Positions 57,338-64,000 of a stretch of 64,000 bases of DNA are shown here, piece after piece (position 1 is the stretch's first letter; each line of letters begins with the position of its first letter). The translations under genes and the position numbers were made by a program. The stretch comes from Betaproteobacteria bacterium (GTDB taxonomy: Bacteria > Pseudomonadota > Gammaproteobacteria > Burkholderiales > Rhodocyclaceae). A model generated the notes under the pieces. The model was not told the DNA's origin and did no database searches. It saw nothing but the letters and a program-made list of their open reading frames with translations. Location: NCBI GenBank assembly GCA_009782565.1, contig WRIU01000001.1, forward strand, positions 248,001 through 312,000. The letters run 5' to 3'.

Positions 57338-57814
57338 TTACGGATTCAGGCGGGAAAAAGCCTCGACGACTTCTGGCGGAGCCTGGACGAGTTCTATCAG
57401 GACTCCTTCTGCGCCAATGGGAAATTCATCGTTGCCCTTGGGGTGCAGAAAGGTGATGTCGTAACCCGCCGCGCCCTTGCGGATACCACCGGGAGCGAAA
57501 CGAACACCCTGAGCGGAAAGCCACTCGACCGCGCGCGGCAGGTCATCGACCCACAGGCCGACGTGGTTCAGCGGCGTGGTATGGACGGCGGGTTTTTTCT
57601 CCGGGTCGACCGGCTGCATCAGGTCGACTTCGACCTTGAACGGGCCGCTGCCCATCGCGCAGATGTCCTCATCCACGTTTTCGCGCTCGGACACGAAGTT
57701 GCCCGTCACATCGAGTCCGAACATATCGACCCACAGGGTACGCAGTTTTTGTTTGTCCGTGCCTCCGATGGCGATTTGCTGGATGCCAAGTATCTTGAAC
57801 GGGCGATGAGGCAT
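57338..57814 (-). CDS. VOC-family protein, probable methylmalonyl-CoA epimerase
   Basis: A 158-residue vicinal-oxygen-chelate protein with two beta-alpha-beta-beta-beta modules. The first begins [27 protein letters not shown] and the second [23 protein letters not shown]. The end, ITFLHPKG...[12 protein letters not shown], closely follows the F-L-H-P-K-x-x-G-V-L-I-E-L-V pattern of methylmalonyl-CoA epimerases. Metal-ligand candidates are His in LNHVGL and Glu in LIELV. In this window it would complete the route between propionyl-CoA carboxylase and the mutase. A glyoxalase-like role cannot be excluded; the N-terminal metal His is replaced by Gln in GIQQIAIG. Confidence 0.65.
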   Translation of the reverse strand: MPHRPFKILGIQQIAIGGTDKQKLRTLWVDMFGLDVTGNFVSERENVDEDICAMGSGPFKVEVDLMQPVDPEKKPAVHTTPLNHVGLWVDDLPRAVEWLSAQGVRFAPGGIRKGAAGYDITFLHPKGNDEFPIGAEGVLIELVQAPPEVVEAFSRLNP

Positions 57815-57906
57815 ATCGGGCTGGCTCCTGAGATGAGAGAGAGTGAAGGGAAACGTTTTATTTTAGCGGTTTATCACCATTATGACGGTAATGGTTTACG
57901 CCTAAC

Positions 57907-60450
57907 TCAATACCCCAATTCCCCCAGAGAAGCCGCGTCTTCCGGCCTGGCCAAAGGATTACTGGGCTGTGTCGTTTCGCCGGGTTGCCGTGCCTGTCTC
58001 GCCGGGCTGGCTGGCTGGGATTGCGGGACGGGCGTGGGAGGAGCGTAGTTCTGTGCACCGGAAGGAATGCCCATCAAATCCGTCAAAAGCCCGCCATCGT
58101 CCATCGGGGGAGTCGCCAACTCCGGCGGCGGATACTCAGAGTAATGGAAGTCTTCGTGATCCCCTTCTCCAGCCAAGGCACTGCTGATGCCTGAAGGACG
58201 GGAAAGGAACGTCTCCGGAACATTGGCAAGCGCGACCCGCATGTAGTTGATCCACATCGGAAGCGCCGCCGTCCCGCCCGTCTCGCCGCTGCCCATGTTG
58301 CGCGGCGTCGGAAAACCGATCCACGTCACAGCAACAATCGCAGGGTTATAGCCGCAAAACCAGGCATCGCCATAATCGTTGGTGGTTCCGGTCTTGCCGG
58401 CAATGTCCTTGCGGTTCAGGACACGGGCACGGGAACCCGTGCCACGGCGCACAACGTCCTGGAGCATCGAATCCATGATCCAGGCATTGCGCGCGTCAAC
58501 GACACGGGGCGCGTCCTCCCCTGCTACCTGCGAATCGAAACGGGCCAGACTGTTGCCGTTGACATCCTGGATTTCCCTGACCACGAACGGATTGATGCGA
58601 TAGCCGCTATTGGCAAATACCGCATAAGCCGACGCCATTTCCCACGGAGAAGCCGAGCCCGCGCCCAGAGCCATTGTCAGGTAAGGCGGATGGTTGCTGG
58701 TATCGAAACCGAAATTGGCAATGTAGCTCCGGGCATATTCGGGCGTGATGTCTTCAAGCACACTGATGACCGGGATGTTTTTCGAGCGCGCCAGCGCGTC
58801 GCGCATCGTCATCATGCCGTCAAACTTCCTGTCGTAATTGTTCGGCTCCCAGGCGGTGCGCCCCGTAACACCCACCGGGTAAAACAGGTGCTTGTCCTCA
58901 AGCAGCGTCCCCGGCGCGTATTTCCCGTTTTTCCATTCGAGGCTGGCCGAATAGACGAAGGGCTTGAAACTGGAACCGGGCTGGCGCTTGGCCATCGTGA
59001 CGTTATTGAACTGGCTGCGGTTGAAGTCGAACCCGCCGACCAGCGCGCGCACCGCACCCGTTCCGGAATCAATCGACACCAGGGCAGCATCCACTTCCGG
59101 GACCTGGGTCAGTTCCCATCCCTTGCTGCCGCCCCCATTGCGGATACGCACCAGCGCCCCCTGCCGTACCCGCCGCGTCTGCGGCGCGTTGGATGACAAC
59201 ATCGGCATGGCGAATTTCAGCCCGTTCTCCGTGATCTTGATGAGTTCGCCGTTGCGATACACGGTGACTTCTTTCGGCGAAGCATTGATGACCACGGCCA
59301 GGAGCAAGTCGCCGTAGTCGGACAGCTTCTGCTCGTCATCCTCACGCGCCTTGATCAGTTCCTCGTCGATTCTCTTGCCAAACTCCTCGCTGACTTTTTC
59401 GCCTTCCAGCTTGCCCTCCGGCAGGGCGATGTACTTTTCCGGGCCGCGGTAGCCGTGGCGGCGGTCATAATCCATCACCCCCTGCCGCAAGGCATCGTAA
59501 GCGGCTTCCTGCTCGGCGCGGGTAATCGTGGTGATGACCTTCATGCCGCGCCGGGTCGCCTGCTCGCCGAACTGGTTGACGGCAATCAGGCGCGCCATCT
59601 CGGCCACGTACTCGGCATGAACCGGACTGAGGACGCTTGGGTCGCGCGCGGCGCTCCCGGAAGTCGTCTTCAAGGGTTCCGCCAATGCCGCCTGGTATGC
59701 GTCCCCGTCGATGAAGCCGAGATCCCGCATGCGCGACAACACATAGCCTTGCCGCCTCTTCGCGCCCGCCGGATTGACAATCGGGTTCAGGCTGGACGGA
59801 GCTTTGGGCAGCCCTGCAAGCATGGAAATCTGGGCAAGCGAGAGCTCATTGAGCGACTTGCCGAAATACGTCTGGGCAGCCACTTCAAAGCCGAAAGCAC
59901 GCTGCCCGAGGAATATCTTGTTGATGTAAAGCTCAAGAATCTGGTCTTTGCTGAAATTATGTTCGATTTTGAGCGAAAGCAGAATTTCGTACAGCTTGCG
60001 CTCTAACGATTTTTCCGGTGTCAGGAAGAAATTGCGCGCCACCTGCATCGTGATGGTCGATGCCCCCTGCCTGCGTCCACCGGAGCGCAGGTTGGCCAGA
60101 ACCGCCCGCAGAACTCCGGACAGGTCGATCCCCATGTGTTTGTAAAAATGCGTATCTTCCGCCGCAAGAAGCGCTTTCTTGAGAGAATCGGGAACATTTT
60201 CGATCTTGACGGGTGCGCGCCGTTCTTCGCCGATCTCCCTGATGAGAAAACCATCTGCGGTATACACCCGCAAAGGGACGCTTAACTGGTAGTGAGACTG
60301 ATCATTAGGATCGGGCAGCTTGGGCCAGATCAAAATAGAGATCGTGACCAGTATGGCAAGCCCGATTACCGCCAGCACCATCAGCCCAGCAAACGAATAA
60401 AGCGCCCATCGTGCCGCTTTTTTCATGTTCCAACTTATCTTCCAGCGCAT
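57907..60450 (-). CDS. mrcA: Penicillin-binding protein 1A, bifunctional transglycosylase/transpeptidase
   Basis: An 847-residue class A PBP. An N-terminal membrane anchor (YSFAGLMVLAVIGLAILVTISILIW) is followed by the GT51 transglycosylase with AAEDTHFYKHMGID and RQGASTITMQVARNFFL, an OB-like insert (about 320-430), then the transpeptidase with nucleophile motif S-S-F-K in KRQPGSSFKPFVY, an S-x-N-type element, and the K-T-G-T motif. It polymerises and cross-links murein in the periplasm. An in-frame ATG at 60426 (MKKAARWALYSF) is an alternative start. The C-terminal tail is Pro/Gln-rich and probably disordered. It is divergent from the DUF1287 gene. Confidence 0.95.
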   Translation of the reverse strand: MRWKISWNMKKAARWALYSFAGLMVLAVIGLAILVTISILIWPKLPDPNDQSHYQLSVPLRVYTADGFLIREIGEERRAPVKIENVPDSLKKALLAAEDTHFYKHMGIDLSGVLRAVLANLRSGGRRQGASTITMQVARNFFLTPEKSLERKLYEILLSLKIEHNFSKDQILELYINKIFLGQRAFGFEVAAQTYFGKSLNELSLAQISMLAGLPKAPSSLNPIVNPAGAKRRQGYVLSRMRDLGFIDGDAYQAALAEPLKTTSGSAARDPSVLSPVHAEYVAEMARLIAVNQFGEQATRRGMKVITTITRAEQEAAYDALRQGVMDYDRRHGYRGPEKYIALPEGKLEGEKVSEEFGKRIDEELIKAREDDEQKLSDYGDLLLAVVINASPKEVTVYRNGELIKITENGLKFAMPMLSSNAPQTRRVRQGALVRIRNGGGSKGWELTQVPEVDAALVSIDSGTGAVRALVGGFDFNRSQFNNVTMAKRQPGSSFKPFVYSASLEWKNGKYAPGTLLEDKHLFYPVGVTGRTAWEPNNYDRKFDGMMTMRDALARSKNIPVISVLEDITPEYARSYIANFGFDTSNHPPYLTMALGAGSASPWEMASAYAVFANSGYRINPFVVREIQDVNGNSLARFDSQVAGEDAPRVVDARNAWIMDSMLQDVVRRGTGSRARVLNRKDIAGKTGTTNDYGDAWFCGYNPAIVAVTWIGFPTPRNMGSGETGGTAALPMWINYMRVALANVPETFLSRPSGISSALAGEGDHEDFHYSEYPPPELATPPMDDGGLLTDLMGIPSGAQNYAPPTPVPQSQPASPARQARQPGETTQPSNPLARPEDAASLGELGY

Positions 60451-60591
60451 CGTTCTCTCATGTGGGGAAGTCGAAGGGCGTCATTATAATGTGTTCAATG
60501 AGGTTAAATAACACAAGATGGGCAGAGGCCATTTACTGAACCATATCTGCGCTTTTTACTTTCTTTTTACCGCACATTTCTCCCCGAAAAC

Positions 60592-61215
60592 ATGCTGAAA
60601 AAATACTTCATCTTTCGCTTCGCCTCTTTCTCTGTCATGCTTTTCGCATGTTCGGTGACTTTCGCCTTTTCACCGGAGCGCTTCGTCCAGGACGCCCGCG
60701 ATCAAATCGGGAAAACCCTCTACTACGACCCTTCCTATGCACGGATTTCCTACCCGATGGGCGACATACCAATCGTCCGGGGCGTGTGCACGGACGTGGT
60801 GATTCGCGCCTTGCGGCACCAGAGAGTCGACTTACAGCAGCGCGTTCATGAAGACATGCGGAAAAACTTCCGCCTCTATCCAAACCAGGCGCGCTGGGGA
60901 TTGAAGAGGCCGGATACCAACATCGACCACCGCCGTGTGCCCAACTTGCAACGTTACTTTGAACACCAAGGCTACACGGTCACTGACAACACTTTCCTGC
61001 CCGGCGACATTGTGACCTGGAACCTACGCCCTCAAGTGGAACACATCGGCATCGTCTCCAACCGAAAAACCCTTTTCGGGCAGAGGCCGCTGATCATCCA
61101 CAACATCGGACGAGGCACGCAAGAAGAAGACGTGCTGCACAATTTCACGATCACAGGACACTATCGCATCACGCGGACAGCGGATCAGAACCACCTGGGA
61201 CGGGTAAGGCGTTAA
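60592..61215 (+). CDS. DUF1287 exported protein
   Basis: A 207-residue exported protein of the DUF1287 (YijF-like) family, related to NlpC/P60-type folds. The signal peptide ends near TFAFS. The family core is YPMGDIPIVRGVCTDVVIRALR with Cys66, then DHRRVPNL, FLPGDIVTWNL, HIGIVSNRK and IIHNIGRGTQEEDVL. Cys66 and the HIGIV histidine could form a catalytic pair (inference). It faces mrcA across a 141-base divergent region. The 3' end nearly meets the minus-strand tlpA. Confidence 0.88.
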   Translation: MLKKYFIFRFASFSVMLFACSVTFAFSPERFVQDARDQIGKTLYYDPSYARISYPMGDIPIVRGVCTDVVIRALRHQRVDLQQRVHEDMRKNFRLYPNQARWGLKRPDTNIDHRRVPNLQRYFEHQGYTVTDNTFLPGDIVTWNLRPQVEHIGIVSNRKTLFGQRPLIIHNIGRGTQEEDVLHNFTITGHYRITRTADQNHLGRVRR

Positions 61216-61227
61216 AAGCGCTCTTAT

Positions 61228-61728
61228 CTATAAAAACAGCTTCCCAGCCACACCCTCGAAGTCGCTTTTCCTGAACACACCGCGTTTACGCAGCACGACT
61301 TCGCCCTTGCGGTCGATGAGCAAGGTAAACGGCAGAAAGGCTCCATCATTGCCAAGCGCCTGCATCAAGGCAATCCCTCCCTGTTCACCAGCAAGTGCGG
61401 CGGGATAGCTCACCTGGTAGGCGGTAAGGAATTCGCGCACCTTGACCGGATCATCTTCCTGCGCGATGCCAAGCACGGCCAGCCCTTGCTCTTTGTATTG
61501 CGCTTGCAGCGCCATGAGTTCCGGGAACTCGTCGCGGCAAGGGACGCACCAGCGCGCCCAAAACTGAACGATAAGCGGTTTGCCCCGAAAATCGGAAAGC
61601 GCCATCGGCTTGCCGTGAAGATCGGTCATCGTAGTTTCAAAGAGCGCGTCCAACCCCTCTTCCGCCCTCGCCCCAACAGCGAAAAGGACGAAAAGCAGCG
61701 TACCGGCAAAAATTTTCACAGCCTTCAC
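61228..61728 (-). CDS. TlpA-like exported thioredoxin-fold protein
   Basis: A 166-residue periplasmic thioredoxin-like protein. A signal peptide (VKIFAGTLLFVLFAVGARA) is followed by the active site W-C-V-P-C (Cys61, Cys64), in FWARWCVPCRDEFPEL, and the TlpA-family FLPFTLLIDRKGEVVLRKRG with the cis-proline region. It overlaps nosY by 4 bases at the end of a nos operon, so it probably keeps cysteines of NosL or NosZ copper sites reduced, or handles copper (inference). Confidence 0.88.
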   Translation of the reverse strand: MKAVKIFAGTLLFVLFAVGARAEEGLDALFETTMTDLHGKPMALSDFRGKPLIVQFWARWCVPCRDEFPELMALQAQYKEQGLAVLGIAQEDDPVKVREFLTAYQVSYPAALAGEQGGIALMQALGNDGAFLPFTLLIDRKGEVVLRKRGVFRKSDFEGVAGKLFL

Positions 61729-62552
61729 AGCAAATCTCCCCGGCGCAGGATGAAATAGCCCGCAAGCGCGGCGATAAGCCCTACCAGGGACGGATAGGCA
61801 AGCGCGTAAATCTGAAAACCCTTCGCGCCGAACAGGTCGATGATGACGTAGGCGGAGGGGCCGAGCACGACGAGTTGCGGGTCGAACATTGCCAGCGCGG
61901 CGGTACGGAACACTTGCAGCGGGTTCAACAGCGCGATGGTGATGGCGGTCTCAGGGTCGACGTGGTTCTGGATCATGACCCCCAACAGGATCAGGTCAAG
62001 AAAGAGCAACAGCGCGAGCCAGAGCACGAAGGCCGCCCCCTGGGCCGTATCCGTGCTGCGCGCAACGGAGGAAATGAACATGCCCAGGCCGAGAAAACAC
62101 AGCGCCATCGCGGCCAGCAGTGCCGTGTAATAGCCGAATATTGCCCACGGAACCTCAATCTCCCTGAAAATCCCCCAGGCCGCCGCGCCCAACATGGCGA
62201 GGAACACCGGCGCGAAGATGACCGCATAACGACCGAGAATCTTGCCCCAGAACCAGGCTCCGATTGAAACCGGCAGGGACAGCAGATATTCAAATACGCC
62301 CGCTTCACGGTCCCCCGCTACGGAACGCACCGTGGTGATGAGCACGAAGATCGGCAGAATCGCCATCGCCAGTTGAATGTACGTCACCAGCAGGCGCGAC
62401 AGCCCGATGAAACCGAGCACACGCGACTCCGATAAGCCGAACGCAAACAGCAGCGTGACGACTCCCCCGAAGACCAGGGTGTAGATCAGGAACCAGCGCG
62501 CGCGTAACGATTCCGCGATGTCGAGTTTGGCGGTCAGGAGCAACTGTTTCAT
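61725..62552 (-). CDS. nosY: ABC transporter permease NosY
   Basis: A 275-residue permease with six hydrophobic helices (for example FLIYTLVFGGVVTLLFAFG, QLAMAILPIFVLIT, VIFAPVFLAMLGAAAWGIF). It has the family features VAGDREAGVFEYLLSLPVS and WFWGKILGRY. NosY works with NosF and NosD in maturation of the copper centre of nitrous oxide reductase. It overlaps nosL upstream and tlpA downstream by 4 bases each (ATGA), indicating tight translational coupling. Confidence 0.9.
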   Translation of the reverse strand: MKQLLLTAKLDIAESLRARWFLIYTLVFGGVVTLLFAFGLSESRVLGFIGLSRLLVTYIQLAMAILPIFVLITTVRSVAGDREAGVFEYLLSLPVSIGAWFWGKILGRYAVIFAPVFLAMLGAAAWGIFREIEVPWAIFGYYTALLAAMALCFLGLGMFISSVARSTDTAQGAAFVLWLALLLFLDLILLGVMIQNHVDPETAITIALLNPLQVFRTAALAMFDPQLVVLGPSAYVIIDLFGAKGFQIYALAYPSLVGLIAALAGYFILRRGDLL

Positions 62553-63055
62553 TGCCCACCCCCATGCCCATCACCATGCTGGTGCGACTGCAAGTACGTC
62601 AGGACATCATCAAAGCCAACGGATTCCTCGCTGGCGTTTTCCACGGCGGCAAGGTTGTGCCCCATCGGGGAAGTGCGTTCGATATAACGCGCCACGCGCG
62701 CGTCGAGCCAGCGCATTGCATCGCGGTTATCGACCGGGCTGCTGAAGTCGGCCACCCATACGTGGGACTCCGATGTCGGCTCTTCCCACCAGGGAGGCGA
62801 CCCGGTTTTTTTGCTTGAAACGTTCGTCCAGGCAATGAGGCAACCGATGTCGTCGAATTTGTACGCGCGGCTGCCTAGCTTGCCGCGCAGCAGTTCAACG
62901 GCAAAGCGGGGGTCGGAAATTGCCATGCCGCATTGGGCGCAGGTATCCCGATCCCAGTGGATCGGCTCCATCCCCTCCGGCCAGTTGCCGCGCTTTCCGC
63001 AAGCGGCCAGCAACAGGATCGCAGCAGTAAAAGCGAGAAAACGGGAGCGTCGCAT
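62549..63055 (-). CDS. nosL: Copper chaperone lipoprotein NosL
   Basis: A 168-residue periplasmic lipoprotein. Lipobox LLAAC gives lipidated Cys19. The copper-binding motif C-A-Q-C-G-M is at 39-44, followed by DDIGCLIAW and the segment HVWVADFSSPVDNRDAMRWLDARVARYI. NosL binds Cu(I) and delivers it to the NosDFY/NosZ assembly. The C-terminus is His/Gly-rich (HQHGDGHGGG), a possible extra metal site. It starts 2 bases after nosF and overlaps nosY by 4. Confidence 0.93.
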   Translation of the reverse strand: MRRSRFLAFTAAILLLAACGKRGNWPEGMEPIHWDRDTCAQCGMAISDPRFAVELLRGKLGSRAYKFDDIGCLIAWTNVSSKKTGSPPWWEEPTSESHVWVADFSSPVDNRDAMRWLDARVARYIERTSPMGHNLAAVENASEESVGFDDVLTYLQSHQHGDGHGGGQ

Positions 63056-63057
63056 GT

Positions 63058-63705
63058 TCAGGCTCCCTCAGAATTGGGGCGGTCGATCGTGACGCGCCCC
63101 ATGTCCATTTCGACGACGCGCGTGATGATCGCGGACATTTCGGAGAGGCGATGGCAGGAAATGAGCATGGTGGTGTTTTCCTGGCGTTGCGCGAGCAGGT
63201 CGAAAAAAATCTTGCGCGCTTCCGGGTCGAGGTTGGCAGCCGGTTCGTCCATCAGCAGCACACGGGTATCGCGGCCAAGCGCGATGGCAATGAGCAGTTT
63301 CTGTTTCATGCCGCCCGACAGGCGCAGGAACTGCCGCGACCGGACGGCAGACACGTCCAGCCCGAGTTCCCCGGCGATGCCGATCATGCGCGCCGGGGCA
63401 ACGTTGCACAGCGAGGCCGAAAACTCGATGAGTTGCCCCACCGGCATCTTGAGCGGCGGCGGCAGTTGCGGCACGAAACCAATCTTGTTGAGCACTTCGG
63501 AGCGGTGTTTGCGCGGGTTCAGCCCGTCCACCTTCACCACGCCGCCACAGGTGTATTCGCCGAGCAAACAGCGGATGAGCGTGGTCTTGCCCGCGCCATT
63601 GGAACCGATCAGAGCCACCCGCTCGCCCGCCGTGACAGCAAGCCCGATGCCATCCAGCACCCGTACCCGGCGGAAAGTTTTGACGAGGTTTTCAAGAAAA
63701 ATCAT
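63058..63705 (-). CDS. nosF: ABC transporter ATPase NosF
   Basis: A 215-residue ATP-binding subunit: Walker A G-S-N-G-A-G-K-T-T, Q-loop FVPQLPP, signature L-S-G-G-M-K-Q-K, Walker B VLLMDEPAANLD and the H-loop SCHRLSE. It should energise NosY/NosD during nitrous oxide reductase maturation. A TTG at 63714 could add 3 residues; ATG 63705 is preferred. It is followed by nosL. Confidence 0.93.
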   Translation of the reverse strand: MIFLENLVKTFRRVRVLDGIGLAVTAGERVALIGSNGAGKTTLIRCLLGEYTCGGVVKVDGLNPRKHRSEVLNKIGFVPQLPPPLKMPVGQLIEFSASLCNVAPARMIGIAGELGLDVSAVRSRQFLRLSGGMKQKLLIAIALGRDTRVLLMDEPAANLDPEARKIFFDLLAQRQENTTMLISCHRLSEMSAIITRVVEMDMGRVTIDRPNSEGA

Positions 63706-63729
63706 ACGCCTCAACTACGCATAACGCGC

Positions 63730-64000
63730 TCAAAGAAGTTTCGACAAGCCCTTGACTTCAAAACGCAACGCCCCGGTCGGACAGGCATCCACGCACAGGC
63801 CGCAGCGCGTGCAGTCGGGGCCAAGCCCCATTTCCGCCACGGTCGCGCGGCCCTTGATCGTCACATCGAGCACATGGGGAACCAGGCACACCTTGCGGCA
63901 ATCGCCCTCATGAAAACAGGGCTCGACACGGTAGTTGACCCGCAACGGGGAAAGCGTTCCAACCACACCGTAAGTCAGGCCGATCGGGCAAACGTAACGG
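63730..64000 (-). CDS. NosH/NapH-type ferredoxin-like membrane protein, C-terminal part
   Basis: The frame is open through the last base of the window, so the gene continues beyond it (a GTG at 63966 is internal). The visible 89 residues read RYVCPIGLTYGVVGTLSPLRV, then two Cys clusters: EPCFHEGDCRKVCLVPHVLD and the 4Fe-4S motif C-T-R-C-G-L-C-V-D-A-C-P (ferredoxin type). This pattern is that of the NapH C-terminus. Beside nosFLY it matches NosH of clade II (atypical) nos clusters and would pass electrons from quinol toward NosZ. Confidence 0.8.
   Translation of the reverse strand, partial: RYVCPIGLTYGVVGTLSPLRVNYRVEPCFHEGDCRKVCLVPHVLDVTIKGRATVAEMGLGPDCTRCGLCVDACPTGALRFEVKGLSKLL

Noticed and set aside
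57311-58048. Plus-strand ORF of 245 codons
   Set aside because: Lies opposite the VOC gene and the end of mrcA; both have clear family motifs on the minus strand.

Overview
The window reads as the chromosome of a GC-rich betaproteobacterium, most like Rhodocyclales (Azonexus, Dechloromonas, Accumulibacter-type). Three things point there: a Pil-Chp twitching chemosensory cluster, the algH-ruvX-pyrR-pyrB-pyrC' order with a zinc-less pseudo-dihydroorotase, and a nos cluster holding a NapH-type (NosH) protein as in clade II nitrous oxide reducers. The species cannot be fixed from the sequence alone. Genes are dense, often overlap by 1-17 bases, and there is no prophage, CRISPR array, rRNA or tRNA.

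Layout. 1-6.6 kb: the tail of a DUF748/AsmA-like protein, tadA, an L,D-transpeptidase, a hotdog thioesterase, zapE, an alpha/beta hydrolase and a DinG-type helicase, closed by a terminator. 6.7-7.3 kb: a PEP-CTERM exported protein. 7.8-14.1 kb: a two-domain PPK2 polyphosphate:AMP phosphotransferase that overlaps an RND efflux pair, then a small unknown protein. 14.3-15.0 kb: a tiny Pro/Glu/Ala-rich lipoprotein and an unlisted 59-residue membrane ORF. 15.2-22.9 kb: a TctDE/QseBC-like two-component system divergent from a CzcCBA-type divalent-metal efflux operon. 22.9-25.5 kb: a 144-bp MITE, a cobalamin riboswitch and a BtuB-type receptor. 25.6-27.7 kb: hemL and thiE. 27.9-37.3 kb: pilG-pilH-pilI-pilJ-chpA. 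37.4-41.1 kb: the algH-ruvX-pyrR-pyrB-pyrC' operon. 41.1-42.8 kb: a HigBA toxin-antitoxin pair and an orphan Dam-like methylase. 42.9-45.0 kb: guanine deaminase and OmpW (with a perfect FNR box upstream). 45.4-52.2 kb: methylmalonyl-CoA mutase, MeaB and both propionyl-CoA carboxylase subunits. 52.4-55.2 kb: a YiiX-type permuted papain-fold protein beside an MGDG-synthase-like glycosyltransferase. 55.3-57.8 kb: a second MITE copy, class I PHA synthase and a methylmalonyl-CoA-epimerase-like VOC protein. 57.9-61.2 kb: PBP1A and a DUF1287 protein. 61.2-64.0 kb: nosH(partial)-nosF-nosL-nosY-tlpA on the minus strand.

How the genes fit together. Riboswitch-controlled B12 uptake can supply the B12-dependent mutase. 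The mutase, MeaB, carboxylase and VOC epimerase candidate form a complete propionyl-CoA to succinyl-CoA route. With PHA synthase and a polyphosphate-dependent AMP kinase this is the gene set expected of a polymer- and polyphosphate-cycling denitrifier (inference). The least explained items are the MITE pair (one copy supplies the stop codon of the metal-efflux outer-membrane gene), a terminator-like hairpin just upstream of methylmalonyl-CoA mutase that may mark an attenuated leader or a small RNA, the amidase-fold/glycolipid-synthase pair, and the small membrane ORF.
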